Shown: positions 8,457-17,143 of the stretch, one piece after another
How the letters are laid out: each line of letters starts with the position of its first letter
How positions within the stretch are numbered: the stretch's first letter is position 1
Assembly (NCBI GenBank): GCA_041917755.1
Contig: JAYRWY010000017.1
Span: 62,001 to 126,000, forward strand
Origin: RGZA01 sp041917755
GTDB lineage: Bacteria > Pseudomonadota > Alphaproteobacteria > UBA9219 > RGZA01
Direction of reading: 5' to 3'
Length of the DNA: 64,000 bases
Program-made: the position numbers and the translations under genes
The notes under the pieces: generated by a model
Told to the model about the DNA's origin: nothing
Seen by the model: only the letters and a program-made list of their open reading frames with translations
Databases searched by the model: none

Positions 8457-9299
8457 TTAGCCGTATTTTTTCAAAAGGGCATCGCGCCAAGCCGGCACGC
8501 GGTCATATTGATGAACCAATGTGAATGGTTGGCCCGATGGGGTGAGCACCGTATCGCCATTAAACACAGGTTCGGCTTCGGTTAAGTGTGGACGATACGC
8601 GCCAATTTTTTGCGGGTCTGCAGTCACGCCTGCCTGACATGCCCAGCCCGCACTGGCCGGCGCGAAATAGGTAATGTCGCGGTAAGCCTTGGTATGCAGG
8701 ATGATATTTAAGGCAGCTTGGTCTGGGTTGATGGTCGCCCCGCCTTTGGAAGCCAGATAAACGGTGAGGAATAAATCCACCATGGTGTCGATTTCACCCG
8801 CAATGGTACCTGCATTGATAATCGTGTTTTTGCAATGCGCGGTATAGATATCCCCGCCATAGCTTTGCAGCAGGTTTTGCCGGCCCCAACCTTCATGTTC
8901 ATAAGGAATGGATTCAGATGGCGCGATGATTTTTTTAGTGCCGATATTCTGTTCAATCCATTCGCTGGGATTGCGTTGGAATAATACATCGCGCACATCC
9001 GGCGCAATCACATAGCGCAGGCCATATTTTTCCTTCGCGCCCTGCAAGAACAGCCACATGTGATAAAAACGTTCGACCACAATGTTAAAAGGTTTGGTGT
9101 AAACGACGCCTTCGGCGCTTTGTTCAAAGGCAAAAATGGTAAAGCCGCGTGCGGCAAGTTCATTAATCACCGGTTGTTTGATGTTGTAGCACAACATGGC
9201 CTTCATACCGGAAAAGCCGCTGCGTTCCAGCGAATTGACCCATGGCGCAATGCTCGGAAAATCATAACCCGTGATGGAGCCTAAGACGATGTCTTTCAT
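8457..9299 (-). CDS. Putative glycosyltransferase-like protein
   Basis: 280 residues. The N-terminal pattern (MKDIVLGSITGYDF, then YVIAPDVRDVLFQRNP at about 95-110) resembles nucleotide-diphospho-sugar transferases in which a DxRD-type motif binds the donor. The later segment INPDQAALNIIL fits the acceptor part of such enzymes. I do not recognise an exact family. Its start overlaps the upstream methyltransferase stop by four bases (ATGA), indicating translational coupling. Function in surface glycan assembly is inferred from neighbours. Confidence 0.55.
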   Translation of the reverse strand: MKDIVLGSITGYDFPSIAPWVNSLERSGFSGMKAMLCYNIKQPVINELAARGFTIFAFEQSAEGVVYTKPFNIVVERFYHMWLFLQGAKEKYGLRYVIAPDVRDVLFQRNPSEWIEQNIGTKKIIAPSESIPYEHEGWGRQNLLQSYGGDIYTAHCKNTIINAGTIAGEIDTMVDLFLTVYLASKGGATINPDQAALNIILHTKAYRDITYFAPASAGWACQAGVTADPQKIGAYRPHLTEAEPVFNGDTVLTPSGQPFTLVHQYDRVPAWRDALLKKYG

Positions 9300-9844
9300 T
9301 TTGTTGCCAGCATACGAAGAATGGAATTGCGGGCAGGCGCAGGATTGCGCGTATCATCCACGCGTTCGGCTGTTTTAAAGCCAGCTTCCAGCAACATGCG
9401 TTTGAGCTTGGGCTCATCAAAGCCATTGATATGGCCCATGCCGGGAATTTTATATTCGCTTTCGGTCATCCACCCGCCAAAGACATAAGACATGGCGTTT
9501 TCAAACGGATCAGGTGTGGGGTTGAGCCATGGCACATTGGCCTGTTCCGCCCAGTCATTCTTGGCGATGCGTTCAGCCACCCAGCGGATATCCGGACAGG
9601 TGATATCAAGTACGCCGCCGGGCTTAAGAATGCGCAGGATGTCTTTGAGCACTGCAGGCGCGATAAATTTATCGAGATGTTCAATCACATCGCCAAAATA
9701 AATCTTGGTCGCCATATTGTCAGGGAACGGATAGGGCAATACGCGTAAATCATGTTGTACATTCACACGCGGCCAAGGATGGAAATCCACGCAGATGTTC
9801 GCATCAGGCTTCGGGTGTGGGCCAGAGCCCAAATCGATAATCAT
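9296..9844 (-). CDS. SAM-dependent methyltransferase, class I
   Basis: 182 residues. It opens directly with motif I (MIIDLGSGPHPKPDANICVD), followed by the acidic end of the second strand, a FGDVIEHLDKF segment and ILKPGGVLDITCPD, the usual motif of strand 5. The architecture is that of small class I methyltransferases in sugar and lipopolysaccharide clusters. It overlaps both neighbours by four bases, so it is translated as part of one tight operon. The substrate is unknown; a glycan or nucleotide-sugar acceptor is the inference from context. Confidence 0.8.
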   Translation of the reverse strand: MIIDLGSGPHPKPDANICVDFHPWPRVNVQHDLRVLPYPFPDNMATKIYFGDVIEHLDKFIAPAVLKDILRILKPGGVLDITCPDIRWVAERIAKNDWAEQANVPWLNPTPDPFENAMSYVFGGWMTESEYKIPGMGHINGFDEPKLKRMLLEAGFKTAERVDDTRNPAPARNSILRMLATK

Positions 9845-10815
9845 GATATAACTTTCAAGATGTCAGACAGCGTATGTTCAATCAGATGATTTTCCGTGAC
9901 GTAACTTACGGCTTTTTTAATTTGAACCGGATTGCGTTTAAAGTCGCGCATAAAATGAACCAAATCGGCGTCTTCGATATAGGTGAAGCCGTAATCCTGC
10001 AATAGTTGCGCCCCTGCAATATGCCGCGCAGCCCACGGGGTTTCGTTCAGCATGGCTTCGAGCAATACAAGGCCGAACCCTTCCTTTTCCGAATGCAGAA
10101 TAAGAAGGTCGGCTTCGCGCATGGCGTTCATGACTTCCTGCTTGTCATCCAGCAACATCGGTTTGACGAATGGGGATGGCGCAGGCATTGCATTGCTGCG
10201 GTTATCATAACCCGTGAGCACCAAGGTGGTGTCGGGCGGGGCGGCTTCGTTAAATAGCTCTACCAATTCGCGCATTTGTTTGTGTGGCCAATACCCGCCG
10301 CAGGATAAGAACATCTGCTTGGTGGTTATATTGTGTTTCACGCGGAAACCTTCGACGCCAATCGATTCCGAAATACGGATGCCGTGGCGAACCTCCACTG
10401 CCTTATGCACAACGCCGTGTTTTTCAACATGCGCCCAATCCGCCGGGGTTGAGCAGCCAATCCAGCGTGCGGATTGTAATGCCTCCAACGCAACCGGTGT
10501 TTCGGATGGCAGGATGATGAGATACAGGATGGGCGAAGGTATTTTTGCGGCGTTTTTCAGAACAAAATCCTGAATGGCGACATCCGCGCCATGGACGATA
10601 ATCAAATCATGTGGCTTGGATAAAATCGAGCCATCACTGGTGACGTGCACACCGTTTGTGTCACCACCATGTTGGCCTGCCAGCACGCTGGCGGTGTGGC
10701 CTGCTGCGACAGCAGCTTCTGCCATATCGCGTACATAATATTCACTGCCGCCAGGAAAAGGTGGGTAGCGGTGGACAACGAAAAGTAGATCGAAAGGCTT
10801 TGGCTGCGTCGCCAC
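9841..10815 (-). CDS. Family 4 glycosyltransferase (GT-B fold)
   Basis: 324 residues. The N-terminal domain shows the GT4 start (LLFVVHRYPPFPGGSEYYVRDMA) with the acceptor-side glycine-rich loop. The C-terminal domain carries the EX7E motif as EGFGLVLLE (about residue 250), which binds the nucleotide sugar. It is somewhat short for GT4 but the two domains are recognisable. It lies 3 bases after the NYN gene and overlaps the methyltransferase by four bases. A role in cell-surface polysaccharide or glycolipid assembly is inferred. Confidence 0.85.
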   Translation of the reverse strand: MATQPKPFDLLFVVHRYPPFPGGSEYYVRDMAEAAVAAGHTASVLAGQHGGDTNGVHVTSDGSILSKPHDLIIVHGADVAIQDFVLKNAAKIPSPILYLIILPSETPVALEALQSARWIGCSTPADWAHVEKHGVVHKAVEVRHGIRISESIGVEGFRVKHNITTKQMFLSCGGYWPHKQMRELVELFNEAAPPDTTLVLTGYDNRSNAMPAPSPFVKPMLLDDKQEVMNAMREADLLILHSEKEGFGLVLLEAMLNETPWAARHIAGAQLLQDYGFTYIEDADLVHFMRDFKRNPVQIKKAVSYVTENHLIEHTLSDILKVIS

Positions 10816-10818
10816 TGG

Positions 10819-11487
10819 TTAGGCAACAGCTGCGTTTTGGTCAGCTGCATCATCCTGTTCATCATCAAGATCATCGAGGATGGGGGATGGTTCGCGAGAG
10901 GGCTGTGCATCACGTGCCATTTGACCGTGGGGTTGTGGACCCGCGGCTGCGTTCTGTCCACCCGCACGGGCAATCAGGTTTGCAAGTTCTGCAAGTTCGA
11001 TGAAGTTATCAGCTGCTCTACGTAGTTCATCGGCAACCATCGGGGGTGATGAACGCATGGTGGATACGACGCTGACGCGTACGCCCTTACGTTGGCAAGC
11101 TTCAACCAGGCGGCGGAAATCACCATCACCGGAGAAGATAATGATGTGGTCAACCTTTTCAGCCATTTCGAGCACGTCGATGGCCAATTCAATATCCATA
11201 TTGCCCTTGATTTTGCGGCGGCCAAAGGCATCGGTGTATTCTTTGGTCGGTTTGGTGACCATGGAATAGCCGTTATAATCCAGCCAATCGACCAGCGGGC
11301 GGATGGGGGAATATTCCTGATCTTCAACAAGGGCGGTGTAGTAGAAAGCGCGAATAAGGCGGCCGCGCTGGGCGAAAACTTCGAGGAGGCGGCGGTAGTC
11401 GATATCGAACCCTAATCCGCGGGCGGCGGCATATAAATTTGCGCCATCAATAAACAGCGCGCAGCGCTCTTCTTTGTAAAATAGCAT
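10819..11487 (-). CDS. NYN/LabA-type (DUF88) putative ribonuclease
   Basis: 222 residues. The NYN domain occupies about 8-165: an initial acidic strand ALFIDGANLYAAARGLGFDID, a central GNMDIELAIDVLEMA, and IIIFSGDGDFRRLVE. These supply the clustered aspartates of the PIN-like metal-dependent nuclease fold. The C-terminal 50 residues are low-complexity and acidic. An AAGGAG site lies 8 bases before the ATG. LabA-like proteins are common in alphaproteobacteria; the RNA target is unknown. It heads a glycosyltransferase operon (3-base gap), although a role in glycan work is not otherwise indicated. Confidence 0.88.
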   Translation of the reverse strand: MLFYKEERCALFIDGANLYAAARGLGFDIDYRRLLEVFAQRGRLIRAFYYTALVEDQEYSPIRPLVDWLDYNGYSMVTKPTKEYTDAFGRRKIKGNMDIELAIDVLEMAEKVDHIIIFSGDGDFRRLVEACQRKGVRVSVVSTMRSSPPMVADELRRAADNFIELAELANLIARAGGQNAAAGPQPHGQMARDAQPSREPSPILDDLDDEQDDAADQNAAVA

Positions 11488-11625
11488 GAACGTATCTCCT
11501 TAATATCCCGTACCGCAGTTATTTACTTTTTTTATGATTATTCCCGAAAAGCTAATCGGTTCATAGCATTACCCTGTTTTTTAACAAAGCACAATACGGC
11601 CCATCGCGGATTGTGTAATTAATTG

Positions 11626-11654
11626 TTTACAAAAGGCTTTTAGACCAGTATCAA
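11626..11654 (+). promoter_or_regulatory. Candidate sigma-70-type promoter for rpoZ
   Basis: TTTACA (11626-11631) and TATCAA (11649-11654) are separated by exactly 17 bases and lie 37 bases upstream of the rpoZ ATG. The -35 matches the consensus at five of six positions and the -10 at four of six. It is the best candidate in the 204-base divergent spacer. Inferred from sequence only. Confidence 0.4.
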
Positions 11655-11691
11655 ACGCACTTCGGATTCATATACATAGGATGTTCGCTCC

Positions 11692-12114
11692 ATGGCACGC
11701 GTTACCGTTGAAGATTGCATTTTGCTTGTTCCAAATCGTTTTGAATTAGTGATGATGGCCGGTGCACGCGCACGTGAAATCGCATCCGGCGCTGTGCTTC
11801 ATGTTGATCGTGACCGCGATAAAAATCCGGTTGTTGCTTTGCGCGAAATCGCAGAAGAAAAACTCAGCCTCGACACCATGAAAGAAAATCTGGTGAAGGG
11901 TTATCAGCGCCGCGTTGATAGCGATAGCAGCGAAGAAGAATTAAAAGAATTGATGGCCGAAGAACAAAAATGGGCCAGTGCCGCTGCTGCGATGGCTGAA
12001 GGTATGTCGGGCGCAGACGCCGATGAAGATGAAGACGAGGATGAAGGTGCGGCAGATGAAGAATTGAACGAAGTTCAATTCGAAGACGCATCCCCTGATG
12101 AGCTTAAAGAATAA
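11692..12114 (+). CDS. rpoZ: RNA polymerase omega subunit
   Basis: 140 residues. The N-terminal MARVTVEDC followed by NRFELVMMAGARAREI is the canonical omega core that clamps the beta-prime C-terminus and helps RNA polymerase assemble. The MAR N-terminus is the segment that contributes to ppGpp site 1 in E. coli. The C-terminal half ends in a very acidic tail (DADEDEDEDEG and following), longer than in E. coli and common in alphaproteobacteria. An intrinsic terminator follows. Two RSH-family genes lie downstream on the same strand, the alphaproteobacterial counterpart of the rpoZ-spoT arrangement. Confidence 0.96.
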   Translation: MARVTVEDCILLVPNRFELVMMAGARAREIASGAVLHVDRDRDKNPVVALREIAEEKLSLDTMKENLVKGYQRRVDSDSSEEELKELMAEEQKWASAAAAMAEGMSGADADEDEDEDEGAADEELNEVQFEDASPDELKE

Positions 12115-12146
12115 ATATCAGCTATCCTACGATTAACCATATTTAA

Positions 12147-12173
12147 AAACCCAGCAAAACGCTGGGTTTTTTT
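12147..12173 (+). terminator. Rho-independent terminator after rpoZ
   Basis: A 9-bp perfect stem AAACCCAGC/GCTGGGTTT (12147-12155 with 12161-12169), five-base loop and a run of seven T residues (12167-12173). It separates rpoZ from the following RSH-like gene, so readthrough or a new promoter is needed for the latter. Confidence 0.88.
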
Positions 12174-12203
12174 ATTTGCGGGTTTTTTGTGTAGACTTGC
12201 GGG

Positions 12204-14099
12204 ATGGGCAAGAGACCAACAAATAAAGGCAAAATACCGATCGTCAAGGTCAGGAAGATACCTGCCAATATTGCAATTAGCCAGCGCAAGGATGCGCTGG
12301 TTTATAAGCTATCAAAATACCTTGATGAACCAAGTTTGATATCGCTTTCGCAGCACATTAGCGAGGCCATTCCGCTTGCCCGCCGCATTGTTGATCAACG
12401 GGATATCTCTGCGCAGGTGATTGCCGAAGATGCCGGGTTTTATCATGACCCGTTTATTATCCCGACCGCACTAGCCGAATACACGCAGGTTGGTCCATCG
12501 ACCATCATCGCGGCATTATTGTTTGCATCCTTGCGCCCTGCCCGAGGCGGCGACCCCAACGTAGACGATATGTCGATGCTGGCGATGCAGGAATTTGTCG
12601 AAGACTTGCCCGGCGAAGAATATGCGGATGTGCCAGATATTATCATGGGCGCTTTGCGTATGCGTGCGTTGGAGCCACCACCACCGCTGCGCAAAATTCA
12701 AACCCTTGAAGATTTGCTCGCCGAACCAACCATTGAAGAAGCTAAAAACAATCAGCGCCGTCTGGCGATGATTATGATTGCGGCGGATGATAACCGCGCC
12801 ATTACCTTGCGACTTGCGCAACAATTGGTCCGTTTACAGCGTTGGAAAGAAGCGCTTCCCGAGTTAGACAGCAAAGGGCAAGAAGCCCTGTTAAAAGAAC
12901 TCTATTACATGCGGCATAGTTACATTCCGCTCGCTGACCGATTGGGTCAGCGCAAACTGGTGGAAGCCATGCAGGATCAGGTATTGCGTCTGGCTGATCC
13001 GACTATGCATCAGCGATTGCATGAAAATATTGGCCGCTATGCGCACCGGTTTGATGGCACAGTTAATACAACAGATAAAACTACATTGATTGATAATTTA
13101 TGTCAGTTGGTGTCCAGCAAGTTGCATGGCATTGAAGGGCTGGAAGTATATGGCCGTGTGAAGTCGCCCTATTCCTTGTGGCTGAAGATGCACGAAAAGG
13201 GCGCGACGGTTGAAAGTCTGGAAAAGGTCATTTTTGATTATATAGGCATTACGGCGCGTTTTAATTTTCCGGGCGCTGATAAAATGACCAATCAGGAAAG
13301 CCGTGGTTTGGCACAAAAAATCGGGATTGATATTTATAACCAGGTACGCCGCCAGCGCAGCTTGTTTACGGTGGTACCACAGACCGAAAAGATCACTGAT
13401 CTTGTGGCAGAAACAGAAGGTGACGGCACTGATAAAAAGCGCAAGAAAAGCCATCGTAGCATTGTGAAGAGCAGGTCGGCGATGGAAGTAAAAGAGAATG
13501 CTGCGCCGACAATGGTGAATATGCGCAATTATATGGAGCATCCAAAGGCCAACGGGTACAGCGCCATTCATGTGTTGTTACAGGTAAATGTGGCGCAGGG
13601 TGTTGCACCGCTAATCGATTTTCATATTGTGTGGAAAAAGGATGACGATAACAACACCTATGGTAACGCATCGCATGCCCATTATAAGGCAGCGGTAGAA
13701 AATTCAGCCGCAGCCAAAGTACTGGAGCAGTGGCGTGCGGCAGGTAATGAAATTTATGTACAGGTGGGCGATGGACGCATTCGCCGTTTCCAAAAAGGAT
13801 CGACCATTGCCGATGTGGCCGAGCGCATTCATACCGATATGGTTGCTGTTGCATCGGGCGCCATGGTGACGCGCACCGACCCTTCCGATCCGGTCATTGA
13901 AAAGAAACGATCGCTGCGGACTGAAGTAAAGAATGGTGATAAGGTTGTTGTATTATTATATGGTACCGAGCATTTTGATCGTTTAATCAGTAGCCCGCGC
14001 CGCCGTAAATATACGTTGCAATGCCTGCGCCCCGATGCCCGCAGAAAATTGCAGGCTTTTTACCGTAAACGCGATAAGGCCGCTGGACTTGATAGCTAG
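12204..14099 (+). CDS. Degenerate RSH-family protein (RelA/SpoT-like pseudoenzyme candidate)
   Basis: 631 residues with the RSH order hydrolase-like, synthetase-like, TGS, but altered key positions. In the hydrolase region (about 80-250) the HD motif of the neighbouring RSH (LLHDTIED) is replaced by LLFASLRP, the upstream SHP histidine by isoleucine, and the later ADRL aspartate by glutamine (AQQL). In the synthetase region GRVKSPYSLWLKM (317-329) is kept, but the arginine five residues after D345 is threonine, and EIQIRT is replaced by DFHIVW (472-477). NGY (450-452) is kept. A lysine-rich insertion fills about 395-437. A TGS-like domain spans 517-588. The zinc-finger and ACT regulatory domains are missing. 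It probably neither makes nor degrades ppGpp normally; a regulatory role is inference. Confidence 0.8.
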   Translation: MGKRPTNKGKIPIVKVRKIPANIAISQRKDALVYKLSKYLDEPSLISLSQHISEAIPLARRIVDQRDISAQVIAEDAGFYHDPFIIPTALAEYTQVGPSTIIAALLFASLRPARGGDPNVDDMSMLAMQEFVEDLPGEEYADVPDIIMGALRMRALEPPPPLRKIQTLEDLLAEPTIEEAKNNQRRLAMIMIAADDNRAITLRLAQQLVRLQRWKEALPELDSKGQEALLKELYYMRHSYIPLADRLGQRKLVEAMQDQVLRLADPTMHQRLHENIGRYAHRFDGTVNTTDKTTLIDNLCQLVSSKLHGIEGLEVYGRVKSPYSLWLKMHEKGATVESLEKVIFDYIGITARFNFPGADKMTNQESRGLAQKIGIDIYNQVRRQRSLFTVVPQTEKITDLVAETEGDGTDKKRKKSHRSIVKSRSAMEVKENAAPTMVNMRNYMEHPKANGYSAIHVLLQVNVAQGVAPLIDFHIVWKKDDDNNTYGNASHAHYKAAVENSAAAKVLEQWRAAGNEIYVQVGDGRIRRFQKGSTIADVAERIHTDMVAVASGAMVTRTDPSDPVIEKKRSLRTEVKNGDKVVVLLYGTEHFDRLISSPRRRKYTLQCLRPDARRKLQAFYRKRDKAAGLDS

Positions 14100-14118
14100 G
14101 CTTGATTATCAATAAGGG

Positions 14119-14733
14119 ATGGAACTTTTTCTCTCTGCCCTTGTTACCCTTACCGTCATCATCGATCCGCTGGGCACCGCTGCAGTATATGGCGCGCTGA
14201 CAGCTGCGATGACCCATGACCAGGCCGAGGCTGTTGCCAAGAAGGCATGCATTGTGGGTGGCGGCGTATTGCTGTTCTTCGGTTTGATGGGCGCATCGGT
14301 TCTGGCCATGCTCGGCATTTCGCTTGAAGCGTTTCGTATTGCCGGCGGCTTGTTATTATTTGTGATCGCCTTCCGCATGCTGATGGGTGACCATGACCAG
14401 CAGAATATTCAAAAAGATGGTTCGGTTTATTCGGATCGCGGGGATATTGCGGTGTTCCCGCTGGCCATTCCCTTGCTGTCGGGGCCTGGCTGTATCACGG
14501 CCATCATTTTGCTGACCAATAAATCGCCAGCCTTTATTGACCAGCTCCAGGTCTATGTAGCGATGGTGCTTGCAGTGCTGGCATCTTATGCCTCCATGAA
14601 AGCTGTGCAGCGTCTTAAAACCGTGCTGGGTAGCGGCGGGATACAGATTATGGCGCGCTTAATGGGCATTTTATTGGCTGCCTTGGCCATTCAATTCATT
14701 GCCGATGGCGCAAAAGGCATATTGAAACTGTAA
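14119..14733 (+). CDS. MarC/UPF0056 family integral membrane protein
   Basis: 204 residues with about six hydrophobic segments. The start (ELFLSALVTLTVIIDPLGTAAVYGALT) and the conserved IPLLSGPGCITAIILL block are signatures of the MarC family. These inner-membrane proteins resemble transporters but have no proven substrate; the old link of MarC to antibiotic resistance was not upheld. The gene sits 19 bases after the RSH-like gene and 87 bases before the canonical RSH, so it is probably cotranscribed with one or both. Confidence 0.88.
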   Translation: MELFLSALVTLTVIIDPLGTAAVYGALTAAMTHDQAEAVAKKACIVGGGVLLFFGLMGASVLAMLGISLEAFRIAGGLLLFVIAFRMLMGDHDQQNIQKDGSVYSDRGDIAVFPLAIPLLSGPGCITAIILLTNKSPAFIDQLQVYVAMVLAVLASYASMKAVQRLKTVLGSGGIQIMARLMGILLAALAIQFIADGAKGILKL

Positions 14734-14820
14734 CTATTGGCTGAAACAATAAACAGGCTGGCAACAATATGTTAATATAAAGCCGCTAGTTTTATTGGCC
14801 CATAGCATTAGTTTAATTTG

Positions 14821-17058
14821 ATGACCCCTGACGATAACCAGCCAACCCCTGCTACCCCAGAAGCCGCTCCGGCTGCGCCGATTTCTGCGCGACCAAAAAA
14901 GCCGCTCATCCGCCAATATGAGTTAGTGGACCGCGTACGTGCCTATGACCCCAAGGTCGATGAAGAATTACTGAATAAGGCTTATGTGTTTTCGATGAAG
15001 GCGCATGGCACGCAAATGCGCCATTCAGGTGACCCGTATTTTTCGCATCCCTTAGAAGTCGCCAGCATTCTGACCGAGATGAAACTGGATAGCGCATCCA
15101 TCGCGACTGCATTATTGCATGACACGATTGAAGATACCGGCGCAACCAAAGAACAACTGACCGAGATGTTTGGCGCGGAAGTCGCGCACATGGTCGAGGG
15201 CGTAACCAAGCTATCGCGCCTTGAATTCCAAAGTGAAAAAGCCCAGCAGGCAGAAAATTTCCGCAAGCTGATTGTGGCGATGGCTGAAGATATCCGCGTA
15301 TTGCTGGTCAAGCTGGCGGACCGGCTACATAACATGCGCACCATTCACTATGTAAAGAAGCCGGAAAAACGCCGCCTCAAAGCGCTTGAAACACTGGAAA
15401 TTTATGCGCCGCTTGCCCAGCGCATGGGTATCAAGCAAATGCAGGAAGAGCTGGAGGATTTGGCATTCTCCGTCCTTCATGCCGAAGCACGGGACAGTAT
15501 TTTAGCGCGGTTGAATTTCTTGCGATCAGAAGGCAGTGATGTGGTCAATACCATTATCAATGAGCTGCAATCGGTGATGGATAAGGCGGGATTAAAAGCC
15601 AAAGTGTTGGGGCGTGAAAAAACGCCCTATTCCATCTGGAAAAAAATGCAGCGCAAGAACATCGTGTTCGAGCAGCTATCGGATATTATCGCCTTCCGTA
15701 TCATCGTGGATAATAATGCGGAGTGTTATCACGCACTCGGCGTGATGCACAGCCAGTTTTCGGTGGTGCCGGGACGCTTTAAAGATTTCATCTCAACACC
15801 CAAGCCCAACGGTTATCAGAGCTTGCACACAGGTGTGATTGGCCCGTTGAAACAACGCGTGGAAATCCAAATCCGCACCAAGCATATGGATGAGGTGGCC
15901 GAGCTGGGCGTTGCGGCACATTGGTCATATAAGCAAAATGATGAAAAGACTGATGGCCGCCAATATCGCTGGCTGCGCGAATTGCTGGATATTGTGGAAA
16001 GCGCGCAGCGTCCTGAAGAATTCCTTGATTACACGCGCCTTGAACTATTCCAGGACCAAGTCTTCTGCTTCACGCCCAAGGGCGATTTGATTGCTTTGCC
16101 GCGCAGCTCCACCCCGGTTGATTTTGCCTATGCCGTACATAGTAAGGTGGGCGATAAATGCGTAGGCGCGAAAGTGAATGGAAGAATGGTTCCCTTGCGC
16201 ACCAGCTTACGCAATGGTGACCAAGTGGAAATTATTACATCCAAAGCGGGTGCGCCAAGCCCTGCATGGGAACGGTTTGTGGTCAGCGCCAAGGCGCGTT
16301 CGCATATCCGCCGGTTTGTGCGGCAACAACAACGCGGTGAATATGTGGCATTGGGTAAGCCCATGTTACAAAAACTATTCTCCGAAGAAGGCTTGCCATT
16401 TAACGAAAAAGATCTGGAAGCAGTGGTTCCTAAATTCCAGGCTGAAGATCTGGATGATTTATACGCCAATATTGGCGCGTCGCTGCATTCCGCGCGTGAT
16501 GTCATGCGCGCACTCTATCCGCAGCATCAAGCCAAAACCGATGCCAAGCCGGCCAAGAAAACCGATAAGGTCAGCGAGAAAGAAAAAGCCAAAGCGGCCA
16601 AGCCGCTTACACTGCGCGGGCTTATTCCCGGTATGGCGGTGCATTATGCACGTTGTTGCCATCCATTGCCCGGCGACCGGATTGTGGGCATCGTGGTGAC
16701 GGGTAAGGGCGTGACCATTCACACCACCGATTGCGAAACATTGGAAAGCTTTGCCACGCAGCCCGAACGCTGGATTGACGTGGCATGGGATGATAGCGCG
16801 TTTAACAATAACAACACCGTGATTGGCCGCCTGAATGTGGTGATTGCCAATTTGCCATCGGCGCTTGCGAATTTGACCGGCGCGATTAGTAAAGCGAATG
16901 GTAATATCACCAATCTGAAAATCACCAATCGCAGCGTCGATTTCTTTGACGTGTTTGTGGATGTGGAAGTCAGTAATGTGCAGCATCTCACCACCATCAT
17001 GGCCGCCATTCGCTCTACGCCCTTAATGATTAGCGTTGAACGCGCCAAAAACCGTTAA
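14821..17058 (+). CDS. rsh: Bifunctional (p)ppGpp synthetase/hydrolase, RSH family
   Basis: About 745 residues, the full-length Rel/SpoT architecture. The HD hydrolase has SHPLEVAS, ALLHDTIEDT (H and D near residues 100-101) and KLADRLHNMRT. The synthetase has GREKTPYSIWKKM, DIIAFRI, KPNGYQSLHT and EIQIRT. A TGS domain (about 400-465), a Cys/His-rich ARCCHPLPGD segment with the conserved double cysteine, and an ACT domain (about 675-745) follow. All catalytic residues are present, so both synthesis and hydrolysis are expected. TTG at 14818 precedes ATG at 14821; the ATG is preferred. It is probably the only active long RSH locally and is tandem with a degenerate paralogue. Confidence 0.97.
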   Translation: MTPDDNQPTPATPEAAPAAPISARPKKPLIRQYELVDRVRAYDPKVDEELLNKAYVFSMKAHGTQMRHSGDPYFSHPLEVASILTEMKLDSASIATALLHDTIEDTGATKEQLTEMFGAEVAHMVEGVTKLSRLEFQSEKAQQAENFRKLIVAMAEDIRVLLVKLADRLHNMRTIHYVKKPEKRRLKALETLEIYAPLAQRMGIKQMQEELEDLAFSVLHAEARDSILARLNFLRSEGSDVVNTIINELQSVMDKAGLKAKVLGREKTPYSIWKKMQRKNIVFEQLSDIIAFRIIVDNNAECYHALGVMHSQFSVVPGRFKDFISTPKPNGYQSLHTGVIGPLKQRVEIQIRTKHMDEVAELGVAAHWSYKQNDEKTDGRQYRWLRELLDIVESAQRPEEFLDYTRLELFQDQVFCFTPKGDLIALPRSSTPVDFAYAVHSKVGDKCVGAKVNGRMVPLRTSLRNGDQVEIITSKAGAPSPAWERFVVSAKARSHIRRFVRQQQRGEYVALGKPMLQKLFSEEGLPFNEKDLEAVVPKFQAEDLDDLYANIGASLHSARDVMRALYPQHQAKTDAKPAKKTDKVSEKEKAKAAKPLTLRGLIPGMAVHYARCCHPLPGDRIVGIVVTGKGVTIHTTDCETLESFATQPERWIDVAWDDSAFNNNNTVIGRLNVVIANLPSALANLTGAISKANGNITNLKITNRSVDFFDVFVDVEVSNVQHLTTIMAAIRSTPLMISVERAKNR

Positions 17059-17143
17059 ACATCCTTAAAAATAAGGTTTTCTCGTAGGTGAAAGTATTCC
17101 TGCGACGTAGGGTTATGCCCGTATATTTTTTAAGGGATGGAAC

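Noticed and set aside
12019..12064. GAT/GAA/GAC repeat in rpoZ as a tandem repeat or CRISPR-like unit
   Set aside because: It is a run of acidic codons for the omega C-terminal tail without exact repeat units or spacers.
13098..13571. 157-codon minus-strand frame inside the RSH-like gene
   Set aside because: Shadow of the plus-strand coding sequence, no recognised domain and no start signal.
17063..17076. CCTTA/TAAGG stem after rsh as a terminator
   Set aside because: The stem has only five pairs, mostly A-T, and the T-run is short (TTTTC), so I do not list it as a terminator.
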